From Rhytidiadelphus loreus (taxonomy: Eukaryota; Streptophyta; Bryopsida; Hypnales; Hylocomiaceae): DNA of 64,000 nt. The notes below the pieces were generated by a model, which saw only the letters and a list, made by a program, of their open reading frames with translations, was not told where the DNA came from and searched no databases. This document shows, one piece after another, positions 33,377 through 43,946 of the stretch (the stretch's first letter is position 1; every line of letters begins with the position of its first letter). The DNA is taken from assembly GCA_947034895.1 (NCBI GenBank), contig OX344763.1, positions 7,690,501 to 7,754,500 on the forward strand. Direction: 5' to 3'. The position numbers were made by a program, and so were the translations under genes.

Positions 33377-34623
33377 TCAAATGTGCAGATCAGAGATTGG
33401 TCCCAACCCTGGGACGAATCAAAGACCTCAGAGTTCAAACCGGAGGAGTAGATTATATACTCACCTTTGAGGTCTTCCAACTCGAAGAAGAAGCTAGCAC
33501 TTCATACCCTCTGCTCTTAGGTAGGGGCTTCCTCCGCTAGTGTGGAGGCATTGTCAATTGGGCGGAAAAGCGACCCACGTTCACCTACGGTCCCAAGAAT
33601 GCAAGGACCATGATTGCCATAGTCTCCAATACCCCGGCCTTTCTAGGGGTCCAAGAACTGGGACTATCGGCAGTCCAAGCAATCCAAGCCAAGCCCACCG
33701 CTAGCTCGAGCCAGCTCAAGTGCATGGGCCCGGGACTCTACGGGTTCGAAGACGATGGGTCTCTCAAGAGGTGGCTCTTAGAGCACCCCTACTCGGGAGA
33801 CGATGCTTACGTCGTCATGGAAACGCCAACCGTCTACGTCCTGGAGGGAGGCACGGGAGACCCATCCGCCATCGCCCACGGTGACACGCCTTCTCCCGAC
33901 TCCTTCTCCAACTTCAGCCCCATGACTCACGTGACGGAAAGTCAAGAACCTACGACAGACATCGAACCGTCATCAGAGGTCAGCCCTACCCCGGCCAACA
34001 GTCCCAGTTCGGAAGGCACTCCTCATACGGCACCAACCCAGGGAACGCAAGTTGAGACACCTCCTTCCGATTCCATGGAGCTGGTGCCAGCAGTCCAAGC
34101 TCAGCCATCACGGGCAACGTGCCCTCTTTGTTGGACGCCATATGAGTTCCAATTTTGTGCCACTTGGTCCGGCCCCCAACGTCTAGCAGAACCACGAACC
34201 CTACCGCCAACACAACGGGCATCCGCGACACTCTTCGGGGGGGATCCGGAAGACCACCCTCGGAGTCAACCAATTCAAGCGGCTGACCTCAACCCGGCCA
34301 ACTGCCCCGTATCCACGAACCCCGTTGCCGTGAGAGATTTTCCTCCAGGATGCCGACCCCAAGACGATGAGGTTTTAGGCATTCATGACAGCCAGCTGGA
34401 GATACCAACAAATCACGGCCCGACGGCGATGGAATGCGTAGAAGCCACACCGTACGAAGTACGCCGCGCCCCTAGCACGCTGCAAGACGACCTTCGCAAT
34501 CTAGAGACGATTGAGTTGCCAGAGGAAGTCAATACGTCCCATGAACGACCACCTACCCAGGTAATCACTCTGTCATCCATTACCCTCCTTAACACGCTTC
34601 TCCACTGGTGTCAGAGCATTTAA
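33377..34623 (+). pseudogene. Element A: second half of protease and Pro/Ser-rich C-terminus, no RT
   Basis: The frame continues with CADQRLVPTLGRIKDLRVQT, then VDYILTFEVFQLEEE and the late retropepsin motif YPLLLGRGFLR. A TAG at 33538-33540 interrupts it, after which the frame runs CGGIVNWAEKR and on for more than 350 codons. That part is rich in Ser, Thr and Pro with a CPLCWTPYEFQFC pair, and ends TAA at 34621-34623. No reverse transcriptase, RNase H or integrase motif is visible. The element therefore looks like a gag-protease-only, non-autonomous retrotransposon. Confidence 0.7.
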
Positions 34624-35359
34624 AGCCCCGTCGGTTATAATTACTGAGGGCCGATAGAGGCTCTCAGTTCTCTTCTTTGACTTAAGAGTCAAGTCTTAGG
34701 TTAGATAGGATGTAAAAGCCATTTTAGGCCTCCGCACGTAAGCCCAAAAAAATCAATAGTTAGTCAATTTAAGGAAGATAAATTGAAGAGCTAGAAAAAA
34801 AACCTAAAAAATCTTCCAACCCATCACCAGTCACTAAATCACTAAGTCACTAGGATACTAGGTTACCTCGTCACTATTGGTTGCCGATTGTGGATTGTCT
34901 CCGTAGATAGGTGCAGTTGGTGTAAAATGAAAGGCCTCTGGTCAGCCAAGCCCAGGGGATCTTCGGATTCCCCAAAACTAAGATTTCTGGTTGTTAAACA
35001 TAGGTTATTGCGCGAGATAACCGATGCTAACGTAAAATGGTCCTTGGCAAGACTCCCAGAATTCTTAGAGTTACTTTTAACTTCACTAATCCGTAGGGTC
35101 CTAAAACACGTCACTCAAAGCCATTTGGTTGTTAGTTCTTAGGTAGTTGCGGGGTAATGAACTCACGTGGAAATCTACATTTGACGTAAAAAGAAAAGCT
35201 TAACCGCTAGCCAACACTTTATTTAGATTTGTTTTCAGCTATACTTCTTAGGATGTCAGGTCAGGGTTGATGTTGGCATATGACCCATGCCTCACCCGCT
35301 TGTCAGAAGATAGCTTCAAAGGGAAGTTGAACTCAACTCCCCGATTGAATCCAATGCCG
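34624..35359. other. Element A 3' non-coding region
   Basis: No gene is supported. Small frames on both strands near 34860-35140 overlap each other. A short direct run of CACTAAATCACTAAGTCACTAGG words occurs near 34830-34860. Confidence 0.4.
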
Positions 35360-35699
35360 CTAGACTGGACGTAATATATGCCTGAGATGCTGAAAAGACA
35401 GCTAGTTGGGGGGATTCTCTTATGACTCACCAGACCGGACGTAATAGACACCATCGAGTTGAAAAGACGGCTGGTTTGAGGGCGTTTTCGTACTGGCTAG
35501 ACCGGACGTAATAGATACCATAGAGTTGAAAAGACGGCTAGTTTCAGGGAGGTTCTGTACTGGCTAGACTGGACGTAATAGATACCATCGAGTTGAAAAG
35601 ACAGCTAGCTTCAGGGAGGTTCTGTACTTGCTAGACCAGACGTAATAGATACCATCGAGTTGAAAAGATGGCTAGTTTAAGGGCGTTACTAAGTCTCGC
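35360..35699 (+). repeat. Five-copy 67-bp tandem repeat upstream of a TATA box
   Basis: Units start at 35360, 35430, 35497, 35564 and 35631 (spacing 70, 67, 67, 67). The core is TAGACYGGACGTAATAGATA followed by CCATCGAGTTGAAAAGACGG and a GGCTAGTTTCAGGGAGG stretch. The array ends about 75 bases before TATAAAA at 35775. Such arrays often act as enhancers in LTR promoters. Confidence 0.8.
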
Positions 35700-35774
35700 T
35701 AGTCGTCGTACACCTAGTTAGAGTACTAACAGACGACTAGCCTGGGATTTCCGCATTTGGCCTTCACACCTTAG

Positions 35775-35781
35775 TATAAAA
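35775..35781 (+). promoter_or_regulatory. TATA box (TATAAAA) downstream of the 67-bp repeats
   Basis: AGTATAAAAGTAGGAGGG sits between the tandem array and a small open reading frame at 35847, consistent with a promoter of the retroelement's 3' region or LTR. Confidence 0.5.
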
Positions 35782-35846
35782 GTAGGAGGGAGTCCCTCGT
35801 CTTTGTGTGCTGGGTGTTGTGATGTGCAGGTGCAGTGGATTAGCAG

Positions 35847-36062
35847 ATGGACCACGGTTGGTACAATCCACCGGCGGTCCTTCCAGTAGGACTCTTCAAC
35901 ATACGGGTTCAGTGTATCGAAAAGCTCAACTTCACTACTTTCCTCCGCACTCATTTTGGTCAAGAATTCCTGACCCAGGTGCTCCGTAGCCCCTGGCCTT
36001 TGATAGTTCCAGCAATCACCTACGGGGAGACTTGGGATAGCGTGATTTACATCCTCATCTAG
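35847..36062 (+). CDS. Small unrecognised ORF, 71 codons
   Basis: It begins MDHGWYNPPAVLPVGLF and ends SVIYILI before TAG. It lies 66 bases after the TATA box, which is the main reason to list it. No domain is recognised. A minus-strand frame overlaps it. Confidence 0.3.
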   Translation: MDHGWYNPPAVLPVGLFNIRVQCIEKLNFTTFLRTHFGQEFLTQVLRSPWPLIVPAITYGETWDSVIYILI

Positions 36063-36131
36063 CACTATGCCGAGCGACCTGTGAGGCACTTCTACTTCCT
36101 ACCTTCTATCATCTTCTATCTTCCTCTTAGT

Positions 36132-36240
36132 CCAAACTTGCTCCGTCAAGGGAGGAATGTGGGTTTTCCAAATTTCTTGTCTATAGGTCCAAACCAACTC
36201 CATTTGGGGCGGATAGTAGGGGATTAGTATAGCATAGCAT
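36132..36240 (+). repeat. PPT-like purine motif with possible LTR start at 36158
   Basis: GTCCAAACTTGCTCCGTCAA is followed by GGGAGGAA and TGTGGGTTTTCC, which would fit a polypurine tract and TG start of a 3' LTR. The same motif (TCCAAxxxxxCTCCGTTGAGG, purine run) recurs at 36188, 37676, 37733, 37797 and 37852, so it may simply be a local repeat. Confidence 0.35.
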
Positions 36241-36385
36241 ATCGTCACCATCATTGCCTCTCATTCTTCCGCCACTTTATCCTCCTCAGTATCGCTGACG
36301 TCGCCATCCGGTAGCACCACCGCGGATTGCAGTGGTCTGACAGTCCTTCATACCAGGTAACTGGATCTGAGGCCTGGCCGACCGC

Positions 36386-36610
36386 ATGTGGATCTACGGT
36401 GGTGCCCCTACATCACCGCCCTGGTCAACGAGATGGGATCATTTCCATCTTTTCGCTTTCTTCGCCATCATAGTTAGCATTGGCATCCTCTTCCTCACAT
36501 TTCGAGCTGCAGCCACTAGCAACAGACAACCTTTCCCAGCTAATCGGGACATCTTCCGCGAACACCTACACCACCGCACAGCAAACCGAAGACATCGAGT
36601 GGAGGCATAG
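36386..36610 (+). CDS. Small ORF with one predicted membrane segment
   Basis: The 74-codon frame starts MWIYGGAPTSPPWST and has a hydrophobic stretch LFAFFAIIVSIGILFLTF, long enough to span a membrane, then a basic tail. It overlaps no recognised gene and precedes the next ORF in another frame. Whether it is expressed is unknown. Confidence 0.3.
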   Translation: MWIYGGAPTSPPWSTRWDHFHLFAFFAIIVSIGILFLTFRAAATSNRQPFPANRDIFREHLHHRTANRRHRVEA

Positions 36611-36630
36611 GAATACCACTAACACCCTCA

Positions 36631-37296
36631 ATGGGAGTCATGCCAGGCCCTCGAAATGCAACTTCCGAGTCCCAGCCTTCCGCCCCTTCATCAGCAGGTT
36701 CTTCAAGACCCTCTGAGCCTTCACCTCAGGGGACGATGGAAGAACCAACAGGGGGATTTTCATCCCCAACGCATTCTGGGCCTTCAGCTCAACCGGGCAA
36801 TGCACTAGCCACGGAGGCCCTCACGGAGCTCCTCACACAACCCAACATTGATGACAGTCCTCATCCAGTCGAGGAACTAGCAACGACTGCGGATCCCGAG
36901 ATAGCACGCCAAGCTCGCATCGAATCAGCAGAGGGGGTGGCGCAGCTGTCGCGACTACTCCGCTCACGTCGGCGGTTACGAGAGGAGGCACAACAACCCG
37001 GTCGAGGAATGAGAATTCCCAACGCACTCACTGAAGAGGTTAGATATTGGCCAGCAGCACCAAGGACACTAGTAATTCTCATAGAGGATTATACCTTGTT
37101 CCGTGGTGACCTGCCCTTCTTCTTAGAGGGACAGTTCGCCAATCGGGAAGATCCCCGCAACATCACCAGGAGGACTTCAAGCGGAGACCACGTGGTCACC
37201 ATCCACGGTCCACCTCTGCAACCATTGCCTCGCGAACGCCAATCAGCCTACGTCCTCGAGGTTGTGTCTACTCTCCGAACCTTCTTAGGAATCTAA
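36631..37296 (+). CDS. Unrecognised 221-codon ORF followed by an A20 tract
   Basis: It starts MGVMPGPRNATSESQPSAPS, is Ser/Pro-rich for 90 residues, has an Arg-rich helical stretch (VAQLSRLLRSRRRLREEAQQ), then a globular-looking end (RTLVILIEDYTLFRGDLPFF) and TAA. Forty bases after the stop comes a run of 20 A residues (37334-37353), as in a copy made from a polyadenylated transcript. No family is recognised. Confidence 0.45.
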   Translation: MGVMPGPRNATSESQPSAPSSAGSSRPSEPSPQGTMEEPTGGFSSPTHSGPSAQPGNALATEALTELLTQPNIDDSPHPVEELATTADPEIARQARIESAEGVAQLSRLLRSRRRLREEAQQPGRGMRIPNALTEEVRYWPAAPRTLVILIEDYTLFRGDLPFFLEGQFANREDPRNITRRTSSGDHVVTIHGPPLQPLPRERQSAYVLEVVSTLRTFLGI

Positions 37297-37424
37297 GGTG
37301 GTTGTTCTAATATTCCCTTGTACATAGCTATTCAAAAAAAAAAAAAAAAAAAATGCTTTGTTTTATATAGGGGGCACTAATTCAGGGCTGGCCGGTATAT
37401 ATACCACCCCGACAAGACGACGGA

Positions 37425-37665
37425 CGTCTCCCGCCGTGGCAGCTCGGTGGCCTGTGACTGACAACCTCAATTCCGGCGGCGAGGGTTCGACCTTTGGGCC
37501 GTCGCCGGGGTGCCACCCCTGAGCTAGTGACAAGGCAAGGAACCGCTACCAACTACCACGACGGGAGACACTTTTGCAAGGGTCAAACCCCCCAAAAGGT
37601 CCTCTTGCCTCCCCCTTGTGACTTCTCGCCTTTGTCTTTGTTATTCTTTTTTTTTCTTTTTTTTC
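37425..37665 (+). repeat. SINE-like sequence with tRNA-type A and B boxes
   Basis: TGGCAGCTCGGTGG at 37437-37450 resembles a polymerase III A box and GGTTCGACC at 37484-37492 a B box, spaced as in tRNA-derived SINEs. The body is GC-rich and ends in a T-rich tail near 37640-37665. No clear target duplication was found. Confidence 0.5.
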
Positions 37666-37673
37666 AAAACACA

Positions 37674-38242
37674 TAGTCCAAACTCACTCCGTTGAGGGAG
37701 GAAGGCGGGTTTGAAATATTTTTTGGCTATAGGTCCCAATTTGCTGCATCAAGGAGGGACAGGGGGTTTCCTTTCTCTTATTCTATCTCCCTTTAGTTCC
37801 AAGCTCACTCCGTTGAGGGCGGAGGGATGGTTTTTCAATTTTTTATATGTAGGTCCAAATCAATTCTATTTGAGGAGGATGGGGAAAAAATTCTATAAAA
37901 TATAAAAACTATAATACATAAAATGAACAAAAAATATCCCCCCTGTAAGATGGTGTCAAGACTTGTCTTGTTCGCTGTCCACTTCTTTCGTCTTGGGTTG
38001 TGAGGACTTAGTCCTCGCAAAATAGTCATTACCCTCGCATACGGACGGTTTAGAACCAAGAGTGGTGCTGGTGCTGACCACATGATGGTGCTCAACTAGA
38101 TAATCCACATGATACCCTACAAGCCTAGCACTAGCTGCCTTACCCTCAGGTCGCCATTAGAACATTTGACCGTGTGCCCAAGGATAGCAAAACATTCTAA
38201 GTTCTCATGATTTTTCAAATCATACCGCAGATGGCCGCCATA
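37674..38242 (+). other. Purine-motif repeats and 3' internal remnant of an LTR element
   Basis: Four copies of the TCCAA...CTCCGTTGAGG motif occupy 37674-37890. From about 38160 to 38242 the sequence matches, in inverted form, 58257-58380; both read toward an ...TADGRHM end followed by the LTR start TGTGAGCC. This looks like the last codons of an LTR element's polyprotein. The copy here has a small indel. No longer coding region is preserved. Confidence 0.5.
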
Positions 38243-39463
38243 TGTGAGCCCCAAATTCGTCACTTGGGACTCATTGGTTTCTTTTTTTTTAGTTTATTAC
38301 AAATTAAGGCATAAAGTAGTACAAAAAGCCCAAAAAAGAATATAAAACCAAAATAGGTATGTCACGTACCAGTATAGCATTTGGTCATAAATAGCCTTTT
38401 ATCCATAGATTACCCATAACACCCACTTGTATATAGGTTAGAACCCGTAATTAGTGGGAAACAATGGGACTACTGGGAACTTACCCAAAATAGCCCAAAC
38501 CTAGTGCATGTGACCAGGATAGGCTAAATTAGTCTTAGGAGAGTTAGGGGGTCCCCACGTAAATCTCCAAAGATAGGTTCTAGTTTCCCCATTCCACCGA
38601 CGAAACATTAGGAATCCAAATTATTAGCTTGCAGGTGTTACTTGTCCCAGATAGGCCGCATGGAGGAATCCACAGCCGCCGGATAGTGTTCTCGGATCTG
38701 GAACATGTCGGGACATCCACGGCAAAACCCATTCGCCAAGATTCCCTCACATGTGAAAGATTCCCTGACTGCCGGTGATTCAACCGAAGTCAGTTTTCAC
38801 CTCGCCACCAACTGTGTGCCAAAATAGCCTAAGACTTGGCACGTGGCTTGGGGGACTCCATGAGAGGTTCCCCCAAAAGTCTCGGTTTTTTTTTATCTCC
38901 AAAGGATCTTTTTCCGAGGGGTCAACCGCCAAAGGCCACGTTGGAAAATTCATAGAAAATACCCAGGCCACGGTAAAATCTCACTAAAAATTAGACTAGC
39001 ATCTTTTATGTTAATAACTCGCCCCGACAAAATTCATGGAATTCCAATAGCGGGAAGCAGCCGAAACTGACAACATCCCCCCAATTAATATTTATGGCAG
39101 GATCTTTGCGGGGTTGATCGGCATCCCGGGAGCGTACGAAGTCGGAACGAAGTCATCAAGGAGCCTTTTCTTACTCCCTAGAGCCTCCCCAACAATTTTA
39201 GGTTTTTACCCTTTTAATTGGCTCCAGTTGGCACTAGTTTCCGATGGTTTTTTTGTGATAGAAATAGGGGGTAGGAGGTCTCTTAGGCTAAAAATGGCAT
39301 TCTGAAGCCATTGGCGCAATCCATTTGCAATTCCGAGCTAAACTCCAAAAGTTAGAAGATAGGACCAGCGTAAAACCCAAAATTAGGTGAAAATCTCAAA
39401 TTTGGATGAAAATCCGGATGGATGAGGTTACTCGTCGAGGGGGGGAGTGGGCCCTTGGAAACC

Positions 39464-39470
39464 TATAAAA
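39464..39470 (+). promoter_or_regulatory. TATA box (TATAAAA) of LTR-like unit 1
   Basis: CCTATAAAAGGGGGCCC lies about 1.2 kb into the unit and is followed by a C/T-rich leader, as at the equivalent sites 47400 and 56676 in the other copies. Confidence 0.6.
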
Positions 39471-40239
39471 GGGGGCCCTTCTCTCTCCCAAAACACCCCC
39501 AATACTTGTTTTGGGTCCGTGGGTCCGAATTATCTTGGAATTTTTGGCGTTTTAAGCCAAAAAACCTCTACGGTGTTTTTGGAGCACTTTTGGCTCCATT
39601 GTTGTTGCATTTCGAGGTTTCTTAAGGTTTTCAAGAGCCCTTTTACCTTACCTCATGCTCTTGTTGTGAGTCGTGCGGGTCTCTCCTACCCTCGTGTGTC
39701 TTCTTGTGCCTTGTACTAATCCCAAAGTCACCCCCCACCGTACCTTGGCAATGCCGCTTTGGGGGGCCTTTGGTATGTGAGGTTGTTACCTGTGATCACC
39801 ATTGTCTTGTGTGCACATGTGACTCATGAGTCGGTCCTAACCATAGTACCTTTCCATTGTTGGTTGTGAGTGGACCCCACCCTTCGGGGAACGGCGAAGC
39901 TTTGAACTTGTGACCCAGCCCAGTCCTAAAGTACGTTTTAAAACAAGTCTTAGACGGCGGAGCTTTGAACTTAGGGGCATCGTAAATCCTAAAGTTGGTG
40001 TTAAAACCAACCATACGGCGAAGCTTTGAACCCCCGTATATCTTAGTTCCAAAGTCTAGTATCCAAGACGTTCTCGGAAAAGTCCAAGGTTTAGCGTCTG
40101 AGATTAAGTTTAAATTAGAAGAGTCACCCCAACCACCGTGTCACGATTTCTGTAAAACCGTATTTATTCCCCAAGTACCGGAGGGAGGAAAAAGGGGCAA
40201 GACTCCGATTTAAGTTTGTGGAAGAGGGTTCCCTTAAGG

Positions 40240-40545
40240 GAACCCAGAAAAAAGGGGTACCGCAAGGGTCCATCGGGGGGTAGCTAGGGTCCAGTCAGGG
40301 TACCGCAAGGGTCCGTCGGGGGGGTAGCCGAGGTCCAGTCAGGGTACCGCAGGGCTGTCGGGGTGTCGCCGGGGTCCAGTTGGGGTGTCGCAGGGTCTGT
40401 CGGGGTCGTCGGGGGGTCGCAGGGTCCGCCGGGGTCCAGTCAGGGTACCGAAGGGTCCGTCGGGGTCGTCAGTGGGGTCGCAGGGCCGTCGGGGTTCTCG
40501 GGTAGGTCGCAGGGTCCGTCGGGGGGGAGGTCGCAAGGTCCAACG
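40240..40545 (+). repeat. GC-rich minisatellite in LTR-like unit 1
   Basis: Degenerate repeats of GGGTACCGCAAGGGTCCGTC and GGGGTCCAGTCAGG words with spacing of roughly 30-60 bases. Frames on both strands stay open through it only because of composition. Confidence 0.7.
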
Positions 40546-41203
40546 GGAAGTCCAGGGACTGAAGTGGGGAGTCCAGGGCTGAAGGGGGGATTAGAAGTCT
40601 GGATTAGTATAGGGGAAAGGGATTAGAAGTCTGGATTAGTGTAGGAAAGAGGAGTTAGAATAGGGGGTTAGCGTCGGAATCAAGCGAGTGAGACTTGGGT
40701 TTCCAATCTCCTTGGGGGTTTTGAAGTTCAAATAGAACGGACAAAACATCTAGCCTAAGAGGAAGAACAAGCAAAAAGGGAGGAGAGAAGGGGGAAAAAA
40801 CACACACTCCAACGCCAACCTGCACACACGTCCTCACTACCACAAGATCACTCCAAGACAATAAGGGTGAAGCAAGGAAAGAAGATTGATGTAGTAGAAG
40901 AATGGAGAGAGGTGATCCATAGTAGTTTTGGTTAGAGTGCACGGAAATCTCCAAAGTTTCCCACGGCCATTAGAAGGAGGATTAGGATGACGCGCATATG
41001 ACGCCGTAAGAGGGTGGTTAGACTTCCATGAATTAGCGTCATAGGTGTAAGGCCGTAATTAAGGGTTGGTGAAATAGTGCTAGAGGGAAAGAAGGAGAAG
41101 GAAGGAGAAAGAAAGGGTTCCGTAGAACCCACCTACTTGGACTACCTCTTTTCTCTAAATTTGTAAAAGAACACCCTAGGCATTTTTCCCACACGCATTC
41201 ACA

Positions 41204-41266
41204 ATGGAGAATGAGCACATGGCCGGGGGACCAGAAGAAGATTTTGCGGACACAGCCAACAATCCG
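41204..41266 (+). CDS. Short ATG exon with GTACGT donor in LTR-like unit 1
   Basis: Twenty-one codons beginning MENEHMAGGPEEDF run to AACAATCCG followed by GTACGT, a good splice donor. The two inverted arms have a 24-codon exon beginning MENFEET with a GTATGA donor at the equivalent place. I infer a spliced first coding exon driven by the LTR promoter. The downstream exon was not found. Confidence 0.45.
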
Positions 41267-41649
41267 GTACGTTGTTAGTCTAACCACGCGTATTTGTTTA
41301 AATAGCACTACTTCTTGTGATTAGTGGATAGTCTCGACTAGCAAGTAGGAATTAAGGATTAAACTAGCGGATACGAATTACCTTAGGTAACATCCACATA
41401 GTATAGAAAAGAAAAGGAGATTAGATTAGAATAATAATTAGATTAGATTGGAAGATAAATTAGAAGGAAGATAAAGTAGACCAGCAAGAGACCAGTTAAG
41501 GTAGGAAACCAAAGTGGAAATTAGGAACTTAGTAAAAAAGATCCATTGCTTGGAAGGCACAATGGACCTACGCTTAGTCACCTGTTAGGTTAGAGTTTAG
41601 TTAACCCCTAGAACCTGGTTGTGTCCGATTAGTTACCAAGGGTGGGTAA

Positions 41650-42948
41650 TTAAGCGCCCACACATTCATTGCGGAATTTGGAGTTCCACTCAAACTTCCT
41701 TGCGTATTCATCCCATTGCGGGTCCGTCACTGTTTGTTGCAACTTCCCATTGACCTTCAACATGCGCCCAATCATGTTGTAATTAGAGGCAAACCTTGTT
41801 TCCACCGCCATCAACAAATTATATTCCGATGAGTACTTCCGAAATATTGCAAGTGGCATGTGCCGCGTCTTGAAGAATTTCACCACGTTACAAGCATTTT
41901 CCACGACCTCTTCAATCCATTGTTCATTCCCCCAATCTTTCATCAACAAATTGAGGGCGTGCACCACACAACCTTGAAAAAAAATGTGGGGATATTTACT
42001 AGATATCAAATTCCATGCTGCAGGGTTCACTGACGCATTATCTGTACTCACTTGCACCACAGTGTTGGGGCCTACTTGTTCTATGAATCTCTCAAGTATG
42101 CCAGCCAAGTATGTTGCATTTTTTTCGTGCCCTATCGTTTCCACCGCTCCCAAGAATTGCTCACCCGCAGAAGACACGAGCATGGCATTTATCAACGGCC
42201 GATTCGTAACCGACGTCCATCCATCAATAGACAATGTTGCTCCAAACTTCTTAATGCTGTGTTCAGTCCGCTTTCGGAGATTGACCTCAATGTCTGCCTT
42301 TGCTTGGTCAAGCAATTTATGGCGTAAGTCGTGATAAGACGGTGGGATATAAAGCCGTTGAAACTCGGCGGTTCGCTTCACCGCTTCTTTGAATGCTGGG
42401 TTCCTCGCAACAACAAATGGTATGTTTGCAACATAAAAGAAATTGGCCCACACCGCATTCAACTTGCGTTTATTTGCTTCTTCAAATCCATTCACCAGAC
42501 TACTTTGCTTCTGACTAATCAGAGGCCTACTGCTTGATGCCCGCGGAGTACCACACTCACTTGATCTTTGTGTACTGAGGTTCACTTTAGAAGACAATGG
42601 ATCCAAATCCTCCGGTGCAGTGCATGAGTCGGAATGTGTAGACCGTGCCATGTTTCTTCCATTTGAATTATCGCATTCCCGCATAGCCATAGGTGTGCCA
42701 CTGCCATCCACATTGTTTAGAGACGATCTTCGTGGGATCGCCCCTTGGCAATCTAAAAATTTGGATCGAACTTCAGATGTCATTTTTGCGCAAAGGCTAA
42801 TTCCTTTGTCACGAGCCCCCGATGTGCCTTGGTATCCTAACTGGCTAAACAATCGGCTTACTTTTTTGGCAAACACCAAGTTGCAAAACCAGCATTGCAC
42901 TTTACCAACCTCCGGGAAGCCATACCAAGAAGACCAATCCTTGCTCAT
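41650..42948 (-). pseudogene. hAT-family transposase (BED-like finger, DUF659), C-terminally truncated
   Basis: From ATG at 42948 the protein opens with a BED-like zinc finger (VQCWFCNLVFAKKVSRLFSQ), then a DUF659 core (ANFFYVANIPFVVARNPAF, PPSYHDLRHKLLDQAKADI, LSIDGWTSVTNRPLINAML, VVQVSTDNASVNPAAWNL, FFQGCVVHALNLLMKDWG). That is the RNase-H-like catalytic region of hAT transposases, including the late CxxH motif. It stops at 41650 (TAA), before the usual C-terminal dimerisation domain, next to the LTR-like boundary. The 432 codons have no internal stop. It lies antisense to the flanking LTR units. Confidence 0.85.
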
Positions 42949-42957
42949 AGTGATCAC

Positions 42958-43269
42958 CTCGGATTCCGTAAATTGGATTCAAATTAAAAATGTAACCGTT
43001 GGATAAGATTTGTAAAAAATATTAGAAACAATGTGTGAATGAAGCCTTGGAAACCAAAGCCCCCCTGTCCATTGAACTATGCATGACCAAGCAAGGGACA
43101 CAAAATAAATTGCAGCTCCTAGCCCTTGGAAATCTTAGCGTTCAGTTTCTCAGGAGTGCTTGTTAGTCTGAAATTCTAAGAACTTATAGATTTCAGATCA
43201 GGCCCATTCCTCATGACCATTGAGCAGCAAAAACTAAAACATTTCTAAAGCCCCAACGCTTCCGAGAAC
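42958..43269. other. Upstream region of the hAT-like gene
   Basis: No gene is seen. This is probably the promoter side of the minus-strand hAT gene; no clear TATA box was identified. Confidence 0.35.
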
Positions 43270-43590
43270 AAAAATGCGGACGGTAGCGACGGAATCGCGG
43301 ACGGTGACTTGCGACAGGCGGACGGCAGCATCGGAATCGCGGATAGCGACCTCCAACAGGCGGACGGCAGCGACAGAATCGCGGACGGCGGACAGCAGTG
43401 ACGGAATCGCGGACGGCGAGCTGCGACAAGTGGACGGCAGCGACAGAATCGCGGACGGCGAGCTGCGACAGGCGGACGGCAGCGACGGAATCGTGGACGG
43501 CAAGCTCCAACAGGCGGACGGTAGCGGCGGAATCGCAGACGGCGAGCTCCGACAAGCGGACGGCAGCGTCGAAATTGTAGGCGGGTGGCG
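43270..43590 (+). repeat. 42-bp GC-rich minisatellite
   Basis: About seven degenerate copies of a unit with CGGACGGCAGCGACGGAATC and GCGGACGGCGAGCTGCGACA. Both strands give open frames of repetitive Ser/Arg/Ala peptides, which I treat as artefacts. Confidence 0.85.
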
Positions 43591-43946
43591 GACTAGCGGA
43601 CGGCTGGTGGATTTTGAGTAATTCATTAATTCTACAAGTTTTAATTTTAGGGACTTAGTTTAGAGATGCACGTAATTTTAGGAATACATAAATTAATGAG
43701 ATAAAATTATGTTGAGAGATAGGCATGTCCAAAATCATACTTGACAAAAAAGTATCGCATAAAATATCAAAAACTTAGGAGAGTAAATTCAAAAACATTT
43801 GAGTAACCCACATATTTTTATATTAATGAAAAGCAACTCATAGCATACTATGAGTGTTGTGAATTAATAGTATTGAATCCTCTCGAGATTCAAAATTAAC
43901 AACACTCCATAATGTCATATCGAAATACAAACAAGGTGTAACTATC
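43591..43946. other. AT-rich spacer, no gene
   Basis: AT-rich DNA between the minisatellite and the 3' end of the next minus-strand gene. It may hold that gene's 3' UTR. Confidence 0.4.

Larger units (their letters stand above)
38243..41640 (+). mobile_element. LTR-like unit 1, plus orientation
   Basis: It starts TGTGAGCCCCAAATTCG directly after the ...TADGRHM coding remnant. It contains TATAAAA at 39464, the CGGCGRAGCTTTGA motif at 39892, 39955 and 40017, a GC-rich minisatellite at about 40240-40545, and a short ATG exon at 41204. Toward 41550-41640 it shares CCATTGCTTGGAAGGC and CTAGAACCTG with the inner ends of the 46-58 kb arms. The same order of parts in all three copies shows that they are one family. 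The exact 3' limit of the LTR proper is unclear. Confidence 0.6.

Noticed and set aside
973..33540. Firm call that the organism reads TAA and TAG as glutamine
   Set aside because: Two in-frame TGA codons also occur, the long minus-strand genes at 41-53 kb contain no internal TAA/TAG, and the hAT-like frame would need four Gln codons within about 23 codons past its TAA. The bias is reported as an observation only.
43274..43621. Ser/Arg-repeat protein on either strand
   Set aside because: Product of the 42-bp minisatellite; open in several frames.
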